Numbered from the stretch's first letter, positions 1-9,390 are shown. The stretch is DNA of 49,940 nt from an uncultured Saprospirales bacterium (GCA_937864265.1 CALMIR010000034.1:1-49940), one strand, 5' to 3'. Notes: a model not told the origin generated them from the letters alone. Numbers and translations: made by a program.

Positions 1-36
1 CACTCTCACCCTCACCCTCACCCTCACCCTCACCCA
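1..36. repeat. Tandem hexamer CTCACC
   Basis: About five consecutive copies of a CTCACC unit run from base 5 to base 35. On the minus strand this reads GGTGAG, and the stop codon of the sigma-factor gene (30-32) lies inside the array. The left edge of the array is outside the window or just reaches it, so its full length is unknown. It is a simple-sequence repeat and could vary in copy number; there is no sign of CRISPR spacers. Confidence 0.85.
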
Positions 37-572
37 ATTTCTCTATCCATCTCCTGCAATCGCTCCCTCAAATACTGCACCGCATAGCGCTTGCGCGAAA
101 TCAAGGTCTTAATATTCTCGCCCGTCCGTTCAGCTATAGACTGAAACGTTTCGTCCTCCAGCTCATTCCAGATAAAAACATCGCGTTGAGCAGGGGGCAA
201 TTCCTCTAGCGCCTCAAACAAAGTTTCCCAAATCATTTGGCGCAAGTATTCCGTTTCTGGCGTATGGTAATCGGCCAGCAATAGTTCCCGGATAGCAACC
301 TCCCCTTCTTCATCTTCATAAGTATAGTCCTCCAGGGCTTCATCCTTGCGTTTGCGGTAGCGATCCGTCACCTTGTTGCGGGCCACCCGGAAAAGCCAGG
401 CGTTGATGTTATCAATCGTCTCTACATCAACCAGGTTACTCAATTGATACCACACATCCTGTAAGACATCCTCTGCGTCTGCGTCCGTTGAAACCCGGGT
501 GCGGATGAACCGAAACAAGCGGGTACCGTATTCTCGGATGGTTCGGACAATGGTTTGATCCCGTGTGGTCAT
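30..572 (-). CDS. RNA polymerase ECF sigma factor
   Basis: An extracytoplasmic-function sigma-70 factor of 180 residues. Region 2 spans about residues 11-75, with the core-binding and -10 melting signature DAEDVLQDVWYQL (31-43) and NAWLFRVARNKVTDRYRK. Region 4, about 115-172, has LPPAQRDVF followed by the helix-turn-helix FQSIAERTGENIKTLISRKRYA. An acidic linker (EDYTYEDEEGE, about 81-91) joins them. I start at the ATG at 572; an upstream in-frame ATG at 602 would add ten residues not expected for the family. No anti-sigma gene is visible; downstream sequence lies outside the window. The stop codon sits inside a hexamer repeat. The regulon is unknown. Confidence 0.9.
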   Translation of the reverse strand: MTTRDQTIVRTIREYGTRLFRFIRTRVSTDADAEDVLQDVWYQLSNLVDVETIDNINAWLFRVARNKVTDRYRKRKDEALEDYTYEDEEGEVAIRELLLADYHTPETEYLRQMIWETLFEALEELPPAQRDVFIWNELEDETFQSIAERTGENIKTLISRKRYAVQYLRERLQEMDREIG

Positions 573-735
573 AACTAGCGTTGACAAAATGCTTTTTATC
601 AAGTAGGACGATTGAGGCTGGAAAATACTTTACCAAACAGCCTAAAAAATGATAAATATAGTTAGGTCATGTCAGTTTTTTATGTACTTATGGATTTTAT
701 GATGCTAAATTTCGTTATCTTTTAAATAAGCACTG

Positions 736-987
736 ATGATAGAAGTAACCATACGCACTAATAATGAGGCAGCTTTGAAAAAGTTGTTGGCTTTTATATC
801 TAGTGTCGGCTTTCAAGTGGTTGAAGAGCGAACAATTCAAGAAGAGAACATTGCGCCTGATGAAGTTTCTGTAAATTTGAAGAAACCGCCAATTCAATGG
901 GGTGAAAACCCAGAACAACTCATAGAGATGTTTGGAGTATGGAAAGACAATCCTATAACTCTGGAAGAACTCAGAAAGCAAGACTAA
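736..987 (+). CDS. Lone antitoxin-like small protein
   Basis: An 83-residue acidic protein. The N-terminal half resembles a short alpha/beta unit (MIEVTIRTNNEAALKKLL). The C-terminal end, MFGVWKDNPITLEELRKQD, matches the pattern often seen at the C-terminus of small Bacteroidota antitoxins, typically F-G-x-W-K-D-x-x-x-T-L-E-x-L-R. I have no named family for it. It is followed after 12 bases by the convergent end of the molybdopterin oxidoreductase gene, so there is no room for a downstream toxin, and upstream there are only about 160 bases of AT-rich DNA before the sigma-factor start. It is therefore an orphan antitoxin or a protein of another function. The ATG at 736 is the only good start. 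Confidence 0.6.
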   Translation: MIEVTIRTNNEAALKKLLAFISSVGFQVVEERTIQEENIAPDEVSVNLKKPPIQWGENPEQLIEMFGVWKDNPITLEELRKQD

Positions 988-999
988 TCTCCAACTCTA

Positions 1000-3324
1000 C
1001 TAATCCCGCACCATCAATCTGACCACCACCGACTTAGAAACGGGCGTTTTGCTCTCCCGTGCATACTCATCGACAGGTATCAGTGCATTGGCTTCTGGAA
1101 AATACGTCGCCACACATCCGCGTGGAATATCGTAAGCTACCACCAAAAAATTAGACGCCGAACGAGTAGTCCCGTGGTAATCGCTATGAATATCCACCAC
1201 CTGTTTTTCCCTCAGACCAGCCCTTTTCATGTCCGTTTTATTCATCAGCACGACCCGCCGCTCATTTAAGATACCCCGATACCGATCGTCCAAACCATAT
1301 ATAGTGGTATTGTATTGATCGTGGCTGCGAATGGTCATCATCAAATAATGCTGATCTGGAACTTTGAGCTTCGGCAGCGGATTGACGGTGAATAGTGCCT
1401 TTTCCATATCGGTATGAAAAGCACCCTGCCGTGCGCCATTGGGCAGGTAAAATCCTCCGGGTTCGCGCAAGCGCGCATTGTAGTTTTCAAACCCCGGTAT
1501 CACCTGTTCTATGACCCCGCGTATATGGTCGTAATTGGACATCAGGTGCGCCCAATCCACTTTTGTCCTATGATGCAGCACCGTTTTGGCCAAACGCGCC
1601 ACAATGGCCGGCTCGCTGAGCAAATGGCTCGATGGCGGCGGCAAGATACCCTGCGAACTGTGCACCACCCCCATAGAATTTTCAACACTAACCATCTGGA
1701 CACCAGACGCTTGTTCATCTCGATCTGTGCGCCCCAGACAGGGCAGGATCAAGGCTTCCTGACCGTGAATCAGGTGACTGCGATTCAGTTTGGTGGACAC
1801 CTGAACCGTCAATGCACAGCGACGCAGGGCTGCTGCAGTATATGCGGTATCCGGAGTAGCCGAAAGGAAATTGCCGCCCAATGCAAAAAACACTTTAGCA
1901 CGACCTTCGTACATGGCTTTGATGGCATCCACTACTGCCAACCCATGATGCCGGGGAGGATTAAAGCCAAAGACTTGTTCTATCCTATCTAAAAAAGCGG
2001 GCTTAGGCGCCTCCCAGATACCCATGGTGCGATCGCCCTGCACATTGCTGTGTCCGCGTACCGGACAGGTGCCAGCTCCCGGTTTGCCAATACTGCCTTT
2101 GAGCAGCAGCAAATTGACAATTTCCTGGATATTGTCCACCGCATTTTTGTGTTGGGTAAGCCCCATCGCCCAGCAGACGATGATTTTTTGTTTGAACTTG
2201 ATCAATTCAACAGCTTCCTTGATTTTGCCCCTCGGCACGCCACATTCCTCCAGCAAGTCGTTGAAATCATAGCTTTTCAAGTCGTCCAAAAAGGCTTCGT
2301 AACCGGTCGTTTTCTCACTAATAAAGTTCATATCAAAAACCCGGCCCGGATGCTTTTTTTCTTCGTGCCAAAGCAAAGACATCATAGCCTTCAACAGCGG
2401 GACGTCGCCATTGATTTTTACCTGAAGGAAAACATCGGTCAGTTGGGTACCTCCGGTCAATACTTTGCCCAAGCGCTGGGGGTTGACAAATTTTTGTAAG
2501 CCAGCCTCTGGCAAGGGGTTGATGCTAATGATTTTGCCGCCGTTTTCTTTGCAGCGTTCCAAGGCACTCAGCATGCGGGGATGGTTGGTGCCAGGGTTTT
2601 GCCCGATCACAATGACTACCTCTGCTTCGTAAATATCCGTCAAGGTAACAGATCCTTTGCCTATGCCCAGCGTTTTGGAAAGCGCTACACCACTCGATTC
2701 GTGGCACATATTGGAACAATCGGGCAGGTTGTTGGTGCCATACTCGCGCACGAAAAGTTGGTACAAAAAAGCGGCCTCGTTGCTGGTACGGCCAGAAGTA
2801 TAAAAAATGGCTTCGTCGGGAGAGACCAGACCGTTTAAATGCCCTGCGATCAGCTCAAAAGCAGCTTCCCAGCTAATCGGTTCATAATGATCGCTGCCGG
2901 GGCGCAAATACATCGGTTCGCAAAGCCTGCCTTTTTTGCCAATTTCAAAATCGCTCCAGCCCAGCATTTCTGTGATGCTGTGTTGGGCAAAAAAATCAGC
3001 ACCTATCTTCTTCTTAGAAGCTTCCTCCGCAATGGCTTTGATGCCGTTTTCGCAATATTCCCCCAAGCGGGAGCGCTCGTCGTCGGGGTCAGGCCAGGCA
3101 CAACCCGGGCAATCGATGCCGCCCTTTTGGTTGAGTTTAAACATGGTTTTTACAGCCTGCCCCCATTCCATGTAGCTACCGGCATGTTTTAGCGCAGTGG
3201 TAATTCCTGGGATGCCCGCTGCTTTATCTGCTGGTTTTTTCAATTTTATACCCGTGAAATGATCCGGTGCCAATTCTTCCGATGAGGATTCTTCTGAAGT
3301 GGGGATCGGGTTTACTTTTTTCAT
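1000..3324 (-). CDS. YdeP/FdhA-like molybdopterin oxidoreductase
   Basis: A large molybdenum-cofactor oxidoreductase of 774 residues, closest to the YdeP family (formate-dehydrogenase-alpha-like proteins, TIGR01701 type). Visible features are the N-terminal cysteine motif IDCPGCAWPDP followed by a further Cys (EYCENG), a molybdopterin-binding core with SNMCHESSGVALSKTLG, VIGQNPGTNHPRM and CPVRGHSNVQGDRT, and a C-terminal molydopterin dinucleotide-binding domain (about 630-770) with YNTTIYGLDDRYRG. I start at the ATG at 3324 (MKKVNPIP); the longer start at 3399 would overlap hemJ. With this start the gene lies 31 bases after hemJ on the same strand. No fdhD chaperone or iron-sulfur partner subunit is seen. 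The physiological substrate of this family is not established; formate dehydrogenase activity should not be assumed. Confidence 0.85.
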   Translation of the reverse strand: MKKVNPIPTSEESSSEELAPDHFTGIKLKKPADKAAGIPGITTALKHAGSYMEWGQAVKTMFKLNQKGGIDCPGCAWPDPDDERSRLGEYCENGIKAIAEEASKKKIGADFFAQHSITEMLGWSDFEIGKKGRLCEPMYLRPGSDHYEPISWEAAFELIAGHLNGLVSPDEAIFYTSGRTSNEAAFLYQLFVREYGTNNLPDCSNMCHESSGVALSKTLGIGKGSVTLTDIYEAEVVIVIGQNPGTNHPRMLSALERCKENGGKIISINPLPEAGLQKFVNPQRLGKVLTGGTQLTDVFLQVKINGDVPLLKAMMSLLWHEEKKHPGRVFDMNFISEKTTGYEAFLDDLKSYDFNDLLEECGVPRGKIKEAVELIKFKQKIIVCWAMGLTQHKNAVDNIQEIVNLLLLKGSIGKPGAGTCPVRGHSNVQGDRTMGIWEAPKPAFLDRIEQVFGFNPPRHHGLAVVDAIKAMYEGRAKVFFALGGNFLSATPDTAYTAAALRRCALTVQVSTKLNRSHLIHGQEALILPCLGRTDRDEQASGVQMVSVENSMGVVHSSQGILPPPSSHLLSEPAIVARLAKTVLHHRTKVDWAHLMSNYDHIRGVIEQVIPGFENYNARLREPGGFYLPNGARQGAFHTDMEKALFTVNPLPKLKVPDQHYLMMTIRSHDQYNTTIYGLDDRYRGILNERRVVLMNKTDMKRAGLREKQVVDIHSDYHGTTRSASNFLVVAYDIPRGCVATYFPEANALIPVDEYARESKTPVSKSVVVRLMVRD

Positions 3325-3355
3325 AATGCTGGACTTGTGTGCGTAATATGCGGTT

Positions 3356-3943
3356 TTATGGGTTATTTTGCTGGCGCTTGCGTTGGTATGCTTTGGCACC
3401 CCGGTAGATCAGGCCTGCAAACAATACCAGCGCAATCAGCAGGTAGAGGTAATTCAAGCGCCCCATTTTGCCGAAAACAGCTATAAACGGAATGCTGAGC
3501 AGAAAAAGGGTAGGCACTTCGTTCAACAAACGAAACTGCCAGGAGCTATACGGGCGTTCACCAGCAGCCAGTCGGTCTATCAGCCGCTTGCACCAATAAT
3601 GGTAGCCGCTTAGCAAAAATACCAGCAGCAGTTTTAAGTGCATCCAAGCGGGAGTACCCATTTGCAGATCCAAATAATTGGGCACTACCGGACTGAACCA
3701 GCCCAAGGCCAACATCCCCAGCCCCGCTACCCAGGTCAGGTTCATAGCCGGGTTGCAGATGATGCGATAGGCCCGCCTTTCCATCTGTTGAAATTCCTTT
3801 ACTAAAACAGACGAATCGGGTTCGGGTTTGCCCCAAGCCTCTTCGTGATAGACAAATATACGGCCTAGATAAAATAATCCGGCAAACCAGGAAATGAACC
3901 CGACCACGTGTAAAGCTTTCAAAAAATATAAAAAATCTATCAT
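3356..3943 (-). CDS. hemJ: Protoporphyrinogen IX oxidase HemJ
   Basis: A 195-residue integral membrane protein of the HemJ/UPF0093 family, which oxidises protoporphyrinogen IX to protoporphyrin IX in haem synthesis. The family signature near the N-terminus is clear: FLKALHVVGFISWFAGLFYL (residues 7-26), then RIFVYH. Five hydrophobic segments lie near residues 5-27, 68-86, 102-119, 142-159 and 164-181. The ATG at 3943 gives the usual family N-terminus; the ATG at 3973 adds ten unlikely residues. It is upstream of the molybdopterin oxidoreductase on the same strand, so the two may be co-transcribed, and divergent from the response regulator. HemJ supplies haem that the window's multihaem cytochrome and di-haem oxidoreductase need. 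Confidence 0.88.
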   Translation of the reverse strand: MIDFLYFLKALHVVGFISWFAGLFYLGRIFVYHEEAWGKPEPDSSVLVKEFQQMERRAYRIICNPAMNLTWVAGLGMLALGWFSPVVPNYLDLQMGTPAWMHLKLLLVFLLSGYHYWCKRLIDRLAAGERPYSSWQFRLLNEVPTLFLLSIPFIAVFGKMGRLNYLYLLIALVLFAGLIYRGAKAYQRKRQQNNP

Positions 3944-4044
3944 GGCTGCAAAGATGGGTTTTAATCCAAACAATAGTAAGCAGAGAATCTTTGCCCAAGT
4001 AAGCTATTTTTTTCTTAAATTACCCTGCCTATTCTATAAAGCCT

Positions 4045-4662
4045 ATGATTCAGTTGTTTATAGTAGATGATCACCCCATGGTAATCGAAGGCATTCGATC
4101 ACTTTTGGCTCAAGAAGCAGACATCACATTGGTGGGTACTGCTAGTGATCCCGACCAAGCCTTAACAGCCCTCAGCCAATTGAGCGCCGATGTGGTATTG
4201 TTGGACATTAACCTGCCAGACATCAACGGCATCGAATTGTGTGCTAAATTAAAACGGCTTTTCCCCAAGCTTCAGGTATTGGGCATGAGTACTTTCAAAG
4301 AACGCAGCTACATCTCCCGGATGATCCAAGCCGGCGCCTCGGGCTATGTTCTAAAAAGCGCCTCCAAAGCAGAAATCATCGCCGCCATCCATCAAACCGC
4401 CACCGGACAAATGTACGTCAACGCAGAAGTCATGCAAGCCCTGGCTCAACCCGATCAGGAACAAAAAATCATCCTGACGGCCCGTGAGAAGGAAGTATTG
4501 GCCTGCATCGCCAATGGCCTCACTAATAAAGAAATCGCCGACCAATTGTTCATCAGCACCCTGACGGTGGACAGCCACCGCAAAAACTTATTGGCCAAAT
4601 TTGGGGTCAGAAATACAGCCGCCCTGGTCAAAATGGCGATGGAGCGGGGGGAAGTGTTTTGA
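4045..4662 (+). CDS. NarL/FixJ-type response regulator
   Basis: A 205-residue two-component response regulator. The receiver domain (1-118) has the acidic pocket D8-D9, the phospho-acceptor Asp54 in VVLLDINLP, Thr83 in the GMSTF strand and Lys104 in GYVLKSAS. The C-terminal LuxR/GerE helix-turn-helix (about 143-200) carries LTAREKEVLACIANGLTNKE and the recognition helix STLTVDSHRKNLLAKF. No histidine kinase is encoded beside it; the partner kinase must be elsewhere. It is divergent from hemJ across about 100 bases. It probably binds DNA as a phosphorylated dimer; target genes cannot be told from the sequence. Confidence 0.93.
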   Translation: MIQLFIVDDHPMVIEGIRSLLAQEADITLVGTASDPDQALTALSQLSADVVLLDINLPDINGIELCAKLKRLFPKLQVLGMSTFKERSYISRMIQAGASGYVLKSASKAEIIAAIHQTATGQMYVNAEVMQALAQPDQEQKIILTAREKEVLACIANGLTNKEIADQLFISTLTVDSHRKNLLAKFGVRNTAALVKMAMERGEVF

Positions 4663-4724
4663 TAAAACTATACGCTAATAATACCCACCCCATCCCACAA
4701 CCAATCCTCCCCACCAAATGTTAA

Positions 4725-4751
4725 TTGCACGATAAAAAAAACGTATTTTTG
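4725..4751 (+). promoter_or_regulatory. Candidate promoter of gcvP
   Basis: TATTTTTG at 4744-4751 matches the Bacteroidota -7 box TAnnTTTG, with TTG at 4725-4727, 16 bases upstream, as a -33 element. The spacing is slightly short of the usual 17-20. The gcvP ATG is 40 bases downstream of the -7 box. I see no glycine riboswitch in the leader. Confidence 0.5.
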
Positions 4752-4791
4752 CGGCTTTCCTAACCAAAACTTTAGACCATCCTCAATTGCT

Positions 4792-7674
4792 ATGAATAAG
4801 ACCCAGTCTTTCGATCAATTTTCCAACAGACATATAGGGCCTAATGAAGCAGAGCAGCATGCCATGCTGGCCGCTATCGGTGTGTCGAGCCTCGACCAGC
4901 TCATAGACGAAACGGTACCAGAGGCCATCCGACTGCGCAAGCCCTTGAATATTCCCGATGCTACAACGGAATATGCGTATTTGCGGGAGTTAAAATCCAT
5001 CGCTGCTCAAAACAAGGTCTATAAATCCTATATCGGGATGGGCTACTACGGTACCATTACGCCTGCCGTTATTGCCCGAAACATCTTCCAAAATCCCGGT
5101 TGGTACACCCAATATACGCCTTATCAGGCGGAGATCGCGCAGGGACGCTTGGAGGCTTTGCTGAATTTTCAAACCATGGTCAGCGATTTGTGCGGCTTAC
5201 CGATTGCCAATGCCTCGCTGCTGGACGAAGGGACGGCTGCTGCTGAGGCCATGAACATGTTTTATGGCCAAAAAAACAAGCGCGCCAAAGGAGCGCCCGC
5301 TAATCAATTCCTGGTTGCTGACAAGGTGTTGCCACAAACCATTGATGTACTGCGCACTAGAGCCAAACACCTGGATATCGAAATAGTGGTATCCGACTGG
5401 CGGGCTTTTGACTGGAACGAGAAAGTATTTGGTATCTTGCTCCAATACCCGGATAAAGAAGGCAAGGTGGAAGACTACCGGGCACTGGTGGCCAAAGCCA
5501 ATGCGCAAGAGGTATATGTCACGGTGGCCAGCGATCTGTTGAGCCTGGCGCTGCTGAGTCCTCCCGGTGAATGGGGGGCGGATGCCGTGGTGGGTAATGC
5601 CCAGCGATTTGGTGTGCCGATGGGCTATGGCGGCCCTCACGCTGGTTTTTTTGCAACCAAAGAAGATTTTAAAAGGGTGATCCCGGGTCGCATCATCGGC
5701 ATTTCGGTGGATCAGCAGGGCAATCGCGCTTTGCGCATGGCCTTGCAAACCAGGGAACAGCACATCCGCCGGGAAAAAGCGACTTCCAATATTTGTACCG
5801 CCCAAGCCCTGCTGGCCATCATGGCAAGCATGTACGGGGTTTATCACGGCCCCCAGGGTATAAAGGCCATCGCCGAACGGGTGCATACGCTGACGCAAAT
5901 GTTGGCCGCCCAGCTCAGCGACCTGGGGCTGGAATTGAGTAACGACCATTACTTCGATACTTTGCGCGTAGCCGCTGATAGCAATTTGCAAGAAAAAGTT
6001 CGAACCATCATGCTGGAACATGGCATCAACTTGTTTTACGATGAAACGGGTATCCAGATCAGCGTGGACGAAACCGATAGCTTGGAAAGTATCCTGCAAT
6101 TGGTGCAGCTTTTTGCGCAAGCAAAGGGTGGCAGTATTTCTATGGAAATGGCCGAGCCTCAGGCATATCAGGTGCCAGACACGCTCCTCCGCAGCTCCGC
6201 CTATATGACGCATCCGGTTTTCAATACTTACCATACGGAAACCAAAATGATGCGCTATCTAAAGCAATTGGAAAACCGGGATTTGTCGTTGATGCACTCC
6301 ATGATTGCGCTGGGTTCTTGTACTATGAAACTCAACGCGGCGGCAGAGTTGATGCCCGTCAGTTGGCCGGAATTCGCCGATTTGCACCCCTTTGCGCCCC
6401 TGGATCAGACCAAGGGCTATCAGCGCATTTTTAGCGAACTGGAAGCCTGGCTAAGCGAAATAACGGGCTTTGCGGCCTGTTCACTACAGCCCAATTCCGG
6501 CGCTCAAGGCGAGTATGCCGGGCTTTTGGTCATACGGGCTTACCACGAAGCCAATGGCGAAGCGCACCGCAATATCGCCCTGATACCTGAATCTGCCCAC
6601 GGGACCAACCCGGCCAGCGCGGTGATGGCAGGCATGCAGGTGGTCGTGGTCAATTGCGACGATGAGGGCAATATCGATTTGGAAGACCTCAACGCTAAGG
6701 CCGTCCAACACAAGGATCATCTGGCTGCGCTCATGGTCACTTATCCTTCTACCCACGGGGTATTTGAAACGGAAATCAAAACCATTTGCGAGATCATCCA
6801 CCAAAATGGCGGTAAGGTCTATATGGATGGGGCCAATATGAACGCTCAGGTCGGCTTGACCAGCCCAGGCGTTATCAATGCCGATGTTTGCCACTTGAAT
6901 TTGCACAAAACCTTTGCCATTCCCCACGGCGGTGGTGGCCCTGGTATGGGGCCCATCTGTGTCAACGAGAGTTTGAAGCCTTTTTTGCCCAAGCATCCGT
7001 TGGTAGAAACGGGCGGTAGCCAAGGCATCGGTGCTGTTTCTGCTGCCCCCTGGGGAAGTGCCAGTATTTTGCTGATTTCTTATGGGTATATCAAAATGCT
7101 GGGCAAAGACGGCCTGCTGGCTGCTACCAAATACGCCATTCTCAACGCCAATTACATCAAAGCCCGTTTGCAGGGCAGCTACCATATTTTATTTGTCGGC
7201 GAAAAAGGCCATTCTGCCCACGAATTGATCGTGGATTTGCGCCCTTTTAAATCCCTGGTTTCAGCCGAAGATGTGGCGAAACGCCTCATTGACTATGGTT
7301 TTCACTCGCCTACGCTTTCCTGGCCCGTACCTGCTACCATCATGATCGAGCCGACGGAAAGCGAAGGAAAAGAAGAGTTGGATCGCTTTTGTGATGCCCT
7401 GCTGCAAATTCGCCGCGAAATGGACGAAATAGCCAGCGGAGAAGCAGCACCCGATAATAATGTGCTGGCCAATGCCCCGCATACGGCAATGGTGGTGAGC
7501 TCAGATGACTGGAATTACCCTTATAGCCGGGAAAAAGCGGCTTATCCGCTGCCTTACCTGCGCGAAGGCTTCAAATTTTGGCCCCATGTAGGCCGGGTGG
7601 ACAACGCCTACGGCGATCGACACTTGGTGTGTACTTGCCCGCCGATATCGGCTTATCAGGAAGCGGGGGAGTAG
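4792..7674 (+). CDS. gcvP: Glycine dehydrogenase (decarboxylating), P-protein
   Basis: The full-length, single-chain P-protein of the glycine cleavage system, 960 residues. It decarboxylates glycine with pyridoxal phosphate and passes the aminomethyl group to lipoyl-GcvH. The N-terminus has the family motif [13 protein letters not shown] (about 11-23). The PLP lysine is Lys706 in [17 protein letters not shown]. Both halves of the duplicated aminotransferase fold are present, and the C-terminus ends with [11 protein letters not shown] as expected. It is a single-gene unit here, with a promoter candidate just upstream and a hairpin terminator just downstream (7686-7719). The H-protein gene lies 8.2 kb away on the other strand, and gcvT is not in the window, so the system is not in one operon. 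Confidence 0.97.
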   Translation: MNKTQSFDQFSNRHIGPNEAEQHAMLAAIGVSSLDQLIDETVPEAIRLRKPLNIPDATTEYAYLRELKSIAAQNKVYKSYIGMGYYGTITPAVIARNIFQNPGWYTQYTPYQAEIAQGRLEALLNFQTMVSDLCGLPIANASLLDEGTAAAEAMNMFYGQKNKRAKGAPANQFLVADKVLPQTIDVLRTRAKHLDIEIVVSDWRAFDWNEKVFGILLQYPDKEGKVEDYRALVAKANAQEVYVTVASDLLSLALLSPPGEWGADAVVGNAQRFGVPMGYGGPHAGFFATKEDFKRVIPGRIIGISVDQQGNRALRMALQTREQHIRREKATSNICTAQALLAIMASMYGVYHGPQGIKAIAERVHTLTQMLAAQLSDLGLELSNDHYFDTLRVAADSNLQEKVRTIMLEHGINLFYDETGIQISVDETDSLESILQLVQLFAQAKGGSISMEMAEPQAYQVPDTLLRSSAYMTHPVFNTYHTETKMMRYLKQLENRDLSLMHSMIALGSCTMKLNAAAELMPVSWPEFADLHPFAPLDQTKGYQRIFSELEAWLSEITGFAACSLQPNSGAQGEYAGLLVIRAYHEANGEAHRNIALIPESAHGTNPASAVMAGMQVVVVNCDDEGNIDLEDLNAKAVQHKDHLAALMVTYPSTHGVFETEIKTICEIIHQNGGKVYMDGANMNAQVGLTSPGVINADVCHLNLHKTFAIPHGGGGPGMGPICVNESLKPFLPKHPLVETGGSQGIGAVSAAPWGSASILLISYGYIKMLGKDGLLAATKYAILNANYIKARLQGSYHILFVGEKGHSAHELIVDLRPFKSLVSAEDVAKRLIDYGFHSPTLSWPVPATIMIEPTESEGKEELDRFCDALLQIRREMDEIASGEAAPDNNVLANAPHTAMVVSSDDWNYPYSREKAAYPLPYLREGFKFWPHVGRVDNAYGDRHLVCTCPPISAYQEAGE

Positions 7675-7685
7675 TGAATTTGTTG

Positions 7686-7719
7686 GCACATGGATTGGAG
7701 GGAGTTCTAATCCATGTGC
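7686..7719 (+). terminator. Hairpin terminator after gcvP
   Basis: A perfect 11-bp inverted repeat (7686-7696 GCACATGGATT with 7709-7719) and a 12-base loop, followed by GCCTGTTTTATTG. It begins 12 bases after the gcvP stop codon and separates gcvP from the toxin-antitoxin remnant. Confidence 0.75.
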
Positions 7720-7776
7720 GCCTGTTTTATTGAACAGTATTTTGTACCTTTATGGATCATTCATCTATATACTAAC

Positions 7777-8061
7777 ATGTTATTAGACGAAGTAAGTGAA
7801 AAAATTATTCCGATCCTTATCAAGCACAAGGTAAAGAAGGCTGGCATATTCAGTTCAGTTGCCACGCACGAATCTCATGTTGATAGTGACCTTGATTTGC
7901 TGGTAGAATTTGATGTAAAAATCAGTTTGTTTGATTTTATAAGAGTAAAGCAAGAATTGGAAATTGAACTTAATAAGCAAGTAGATTTAGTGGAGTATCA
8001 AGCTATTAAACCAAGATTGAGAGATCGAATATTATCAGAAGAAATCCGAATTTATGGCTAA
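7777..8061 (+). CDS. MNT-type nucleotidyltransferase antitoxin (MntA-like)
   Basis: A 94-residue minimal nucleotidyltransferase of the kind paired with HepT toxins. In studied pairs the MNT partner AMPylates a tyrosine of HepT and silences it. The fold is recognised by VKKAGIF, DSDLDLLVEF with catalytic Asp38 and Asp40, and a third acidic strand QVDLVEY with Asp70. The usual GSxARG loop is altered: the sequence reads IFSSVATHES, so the glycine before the first serine is Ser26 and the ARG triplet is lost. The ATG at 7777 fits the family N-terminus; an in-frame ATG at 7714 would fall in the terminator hairpin. It overlaps the HepT gene by eight bases, typical of such pairs. AT content is visibly higher than in the flanking genes, which suggests transfer. 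Confidence 0.82.
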   Translation: MLLDEVSEKIIPILIKHKVKKAGIFSSVATHESHVDSDLDLLVEFDVKISLFDFIRVKQELEIELNKQVDLVEYQAIKPRLRDRILSEEIRIYG

Positions 8062-8410
8062 AATAAAGCGTGATCAAATTGTCTTTTTAGAAGATATAGT
8101 TGATTGCATTGATAAAATTGAAGCGTACATGTACGGTTTATCTGAAATCGAATTTGAAAAAAATTCTGAGAAGCAAGATGCTGTAATTCGCCGAATAGAG
8201 ATTATAGGTGAGGCCGTTAAAAATATTTCAAACGAGGTAAAAGAGAAATACCCTACAATACCCTGGAAAGAGATGGCAGGAATGAGAGATGTTCTAATAC
8301 ATCAATACTTCGGAGTTACATAAGGGCTAATATGGCGTGCGGCAACTCATGAGTTGCTCATAATAAAAGACCAAATTCGAGCTATTATTGACACAGACAG
8401 AATGGATTAG
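8054..8410 (+). pseudogene. HepT-like toxin interrupted by an in-frame stop
   Basis: A HEPN/DUF86 (HepT-like) RNase toxin. The first 89 residues, MAKIKRDQ to YFGVT, end at a TAA (8321-8323). The same frame then continues after the stop with GLIWRAATHELLIIKDQIRA and on to a TAG at 8408-8410, which looks like the missing last helix of the family. Read through, the protein would have 118 codons and normal length. The catalytic R-x4-H-x-Y motif is kept before the stop (Arg78, His83, Tyr85 in RDVLIHQY). It starts eight bases inside the MNT gene. Either the toxin was inactivated by a nonsense mutation, or it is made in truncated form without the last helix, or the base call is wrong. Confidence 0.8.
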
Positions 8411-8424
8411 TAAAATAGCCTTAT

Positions 8425-9390
8425 ATGATCATAGTCACAGGCGCAGCGGGTTTTATTGGCAGTTGTTTGGTTAGGAAATTGAATGATTCCGGGCATACCG
8501 ATCTGATATTGGTGGATGAGTTCAGCAGGGAAGACAAAAACCGGAATCTGGCCAACAAGCAATTTTCGCAACAAATAGACCGCAGCGAGTTTTTGGACTG
8601 GTTTCGAGCAAATTATGCCCTGGTAGAGGTGGTTTTTCACATGGGAGCGCGCACCGACACCACGGAACAAGACCTTGCCATTTTTGAAACACTCAATCTG
8701 GGCTACTCCAAAGCCCTGTGGGGGATTTGCGCCCAACGGCAAATCCCCCTCATTTATGCTTCCAGTGCCGCTACTTATGGATTAGGCGAGCTTGGCTACG
8801 ACGACCGGCACGATATAGTGCCTCGTTTGCACCCATTGAATCCTTACGGCCAATCCAAAAATGACTTTGACGAATGGGTTTTGACCCAACCAACGCAGCC
8901 GCCCTTTTGGGCAGGTTTGAAGTTTTTCAACGTTTACGGCCCCAATGAATACCACAAGGGGAGGATGGCGTCTGTGATTTTCCATACCCTGCGGCAAATA
9001 AAAGCTACAGGCGGCATGAAACTATTCCGCTCGCATCGCCCCGATTTTAAGGACGGAGCACAAAGCCGCGATTTCGTTTATGTCAAAGATGTCACCGCTA
9101 TTCTGTACTGGCTCTGGCAGCAACAACCAGAGAATGGCTTGTACAACCTAGGCACCGGGCAGGCTCGAACTTTCCTAGATTTGGCCACCCATACTTTCCT
9201 GGCGATGAACTTGAAGCCCAACATCCAATTCATCGACACACCCGCCGACATTCGCGATACTTACCAGTACTTTACGGAGGCCAATATGGCCAAGCTACGC
9301 GAAGCGGGCTATCAAGCTGCGTTTTACACCCTGGAAGCGGGCATTGCCGATTATGTGGGGCAATACTTGAAAGAGGAGTTGGTGTATTGA
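8425..9390 (+). CDS. hldD: ADP-L-glycero-D-manno-heptose-6-epimerase
   Basis: A 321-residue short-chain epimerase that converts ADP-D-glycero- to ADP-L-glycero-beta-D-manno-heptose for lipopolysaccharide core synthesis. It has the NAD(P) Rossmann glycine motif GAAGFIG (residues 6-12), the family signature VFHMGARTDTTEQD, ASSAATYG, and the catalytic YGQSK (Tyr141, Lys145). Further family motifs are KFFNVYGPNEYHKGRMAS and SRDFVYVKDV. The start ATG at 8425 opens directly with the Rossmann strand (MIIVTGAAGF), as in characterised HldD proteins. It follows the broken HepT gene by 14 bases. No other heptose genes are adjacent, so it is probably a single-gene unit. The 194 bases after it hold nothing I recognise. 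Confidence 0.93.
   Translation: MIIVTGAAGFIGSCLVRKLNDSGHTDLILVDEFSREDKNRNLANKQFSQQIDRSEFLDWFRANYALVEVVFHMGARTDTTEQDLAIFETLNLGYSKALWGICAQRQIPLIYASSAATYGLGELGYDDRHDIVPRLHPLNPYGQSKNDFDEWVLTQPTQPPFWAGLKFFNVYGPNEYHKGRMASVIFHTLRQIKATGGMKLFRSHRPDFKDGAQSRDFVYVKDVTAILYWLWQQQPENGLYNLGTGQARTFLDLATHTFLAMNLKPNIQFIDTPADIRDTYQYFTEANMAKLREAGYQAAFYTLEAGIADYVGQYLKEELVY

Noticed and set aside
1-36. CRISPR array or telomere-like repeat
   Set aside because: The unit is a six-base simple repeat without spacers; nothing else supports either idea.
4663-4791. Glycine riboswitch before gcvP
   Set aside because: The 129-base gap lacks the conserved tandem aptamer structure as far as can be judged by eye.
5197-6234. 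345-codon open frame on the minus strand inside gcvP
   Set aside because: It is fully antisense to the conserved gcvP frame, its translation has no recognisable motif, and long shadow frames are expected in this codon usage.
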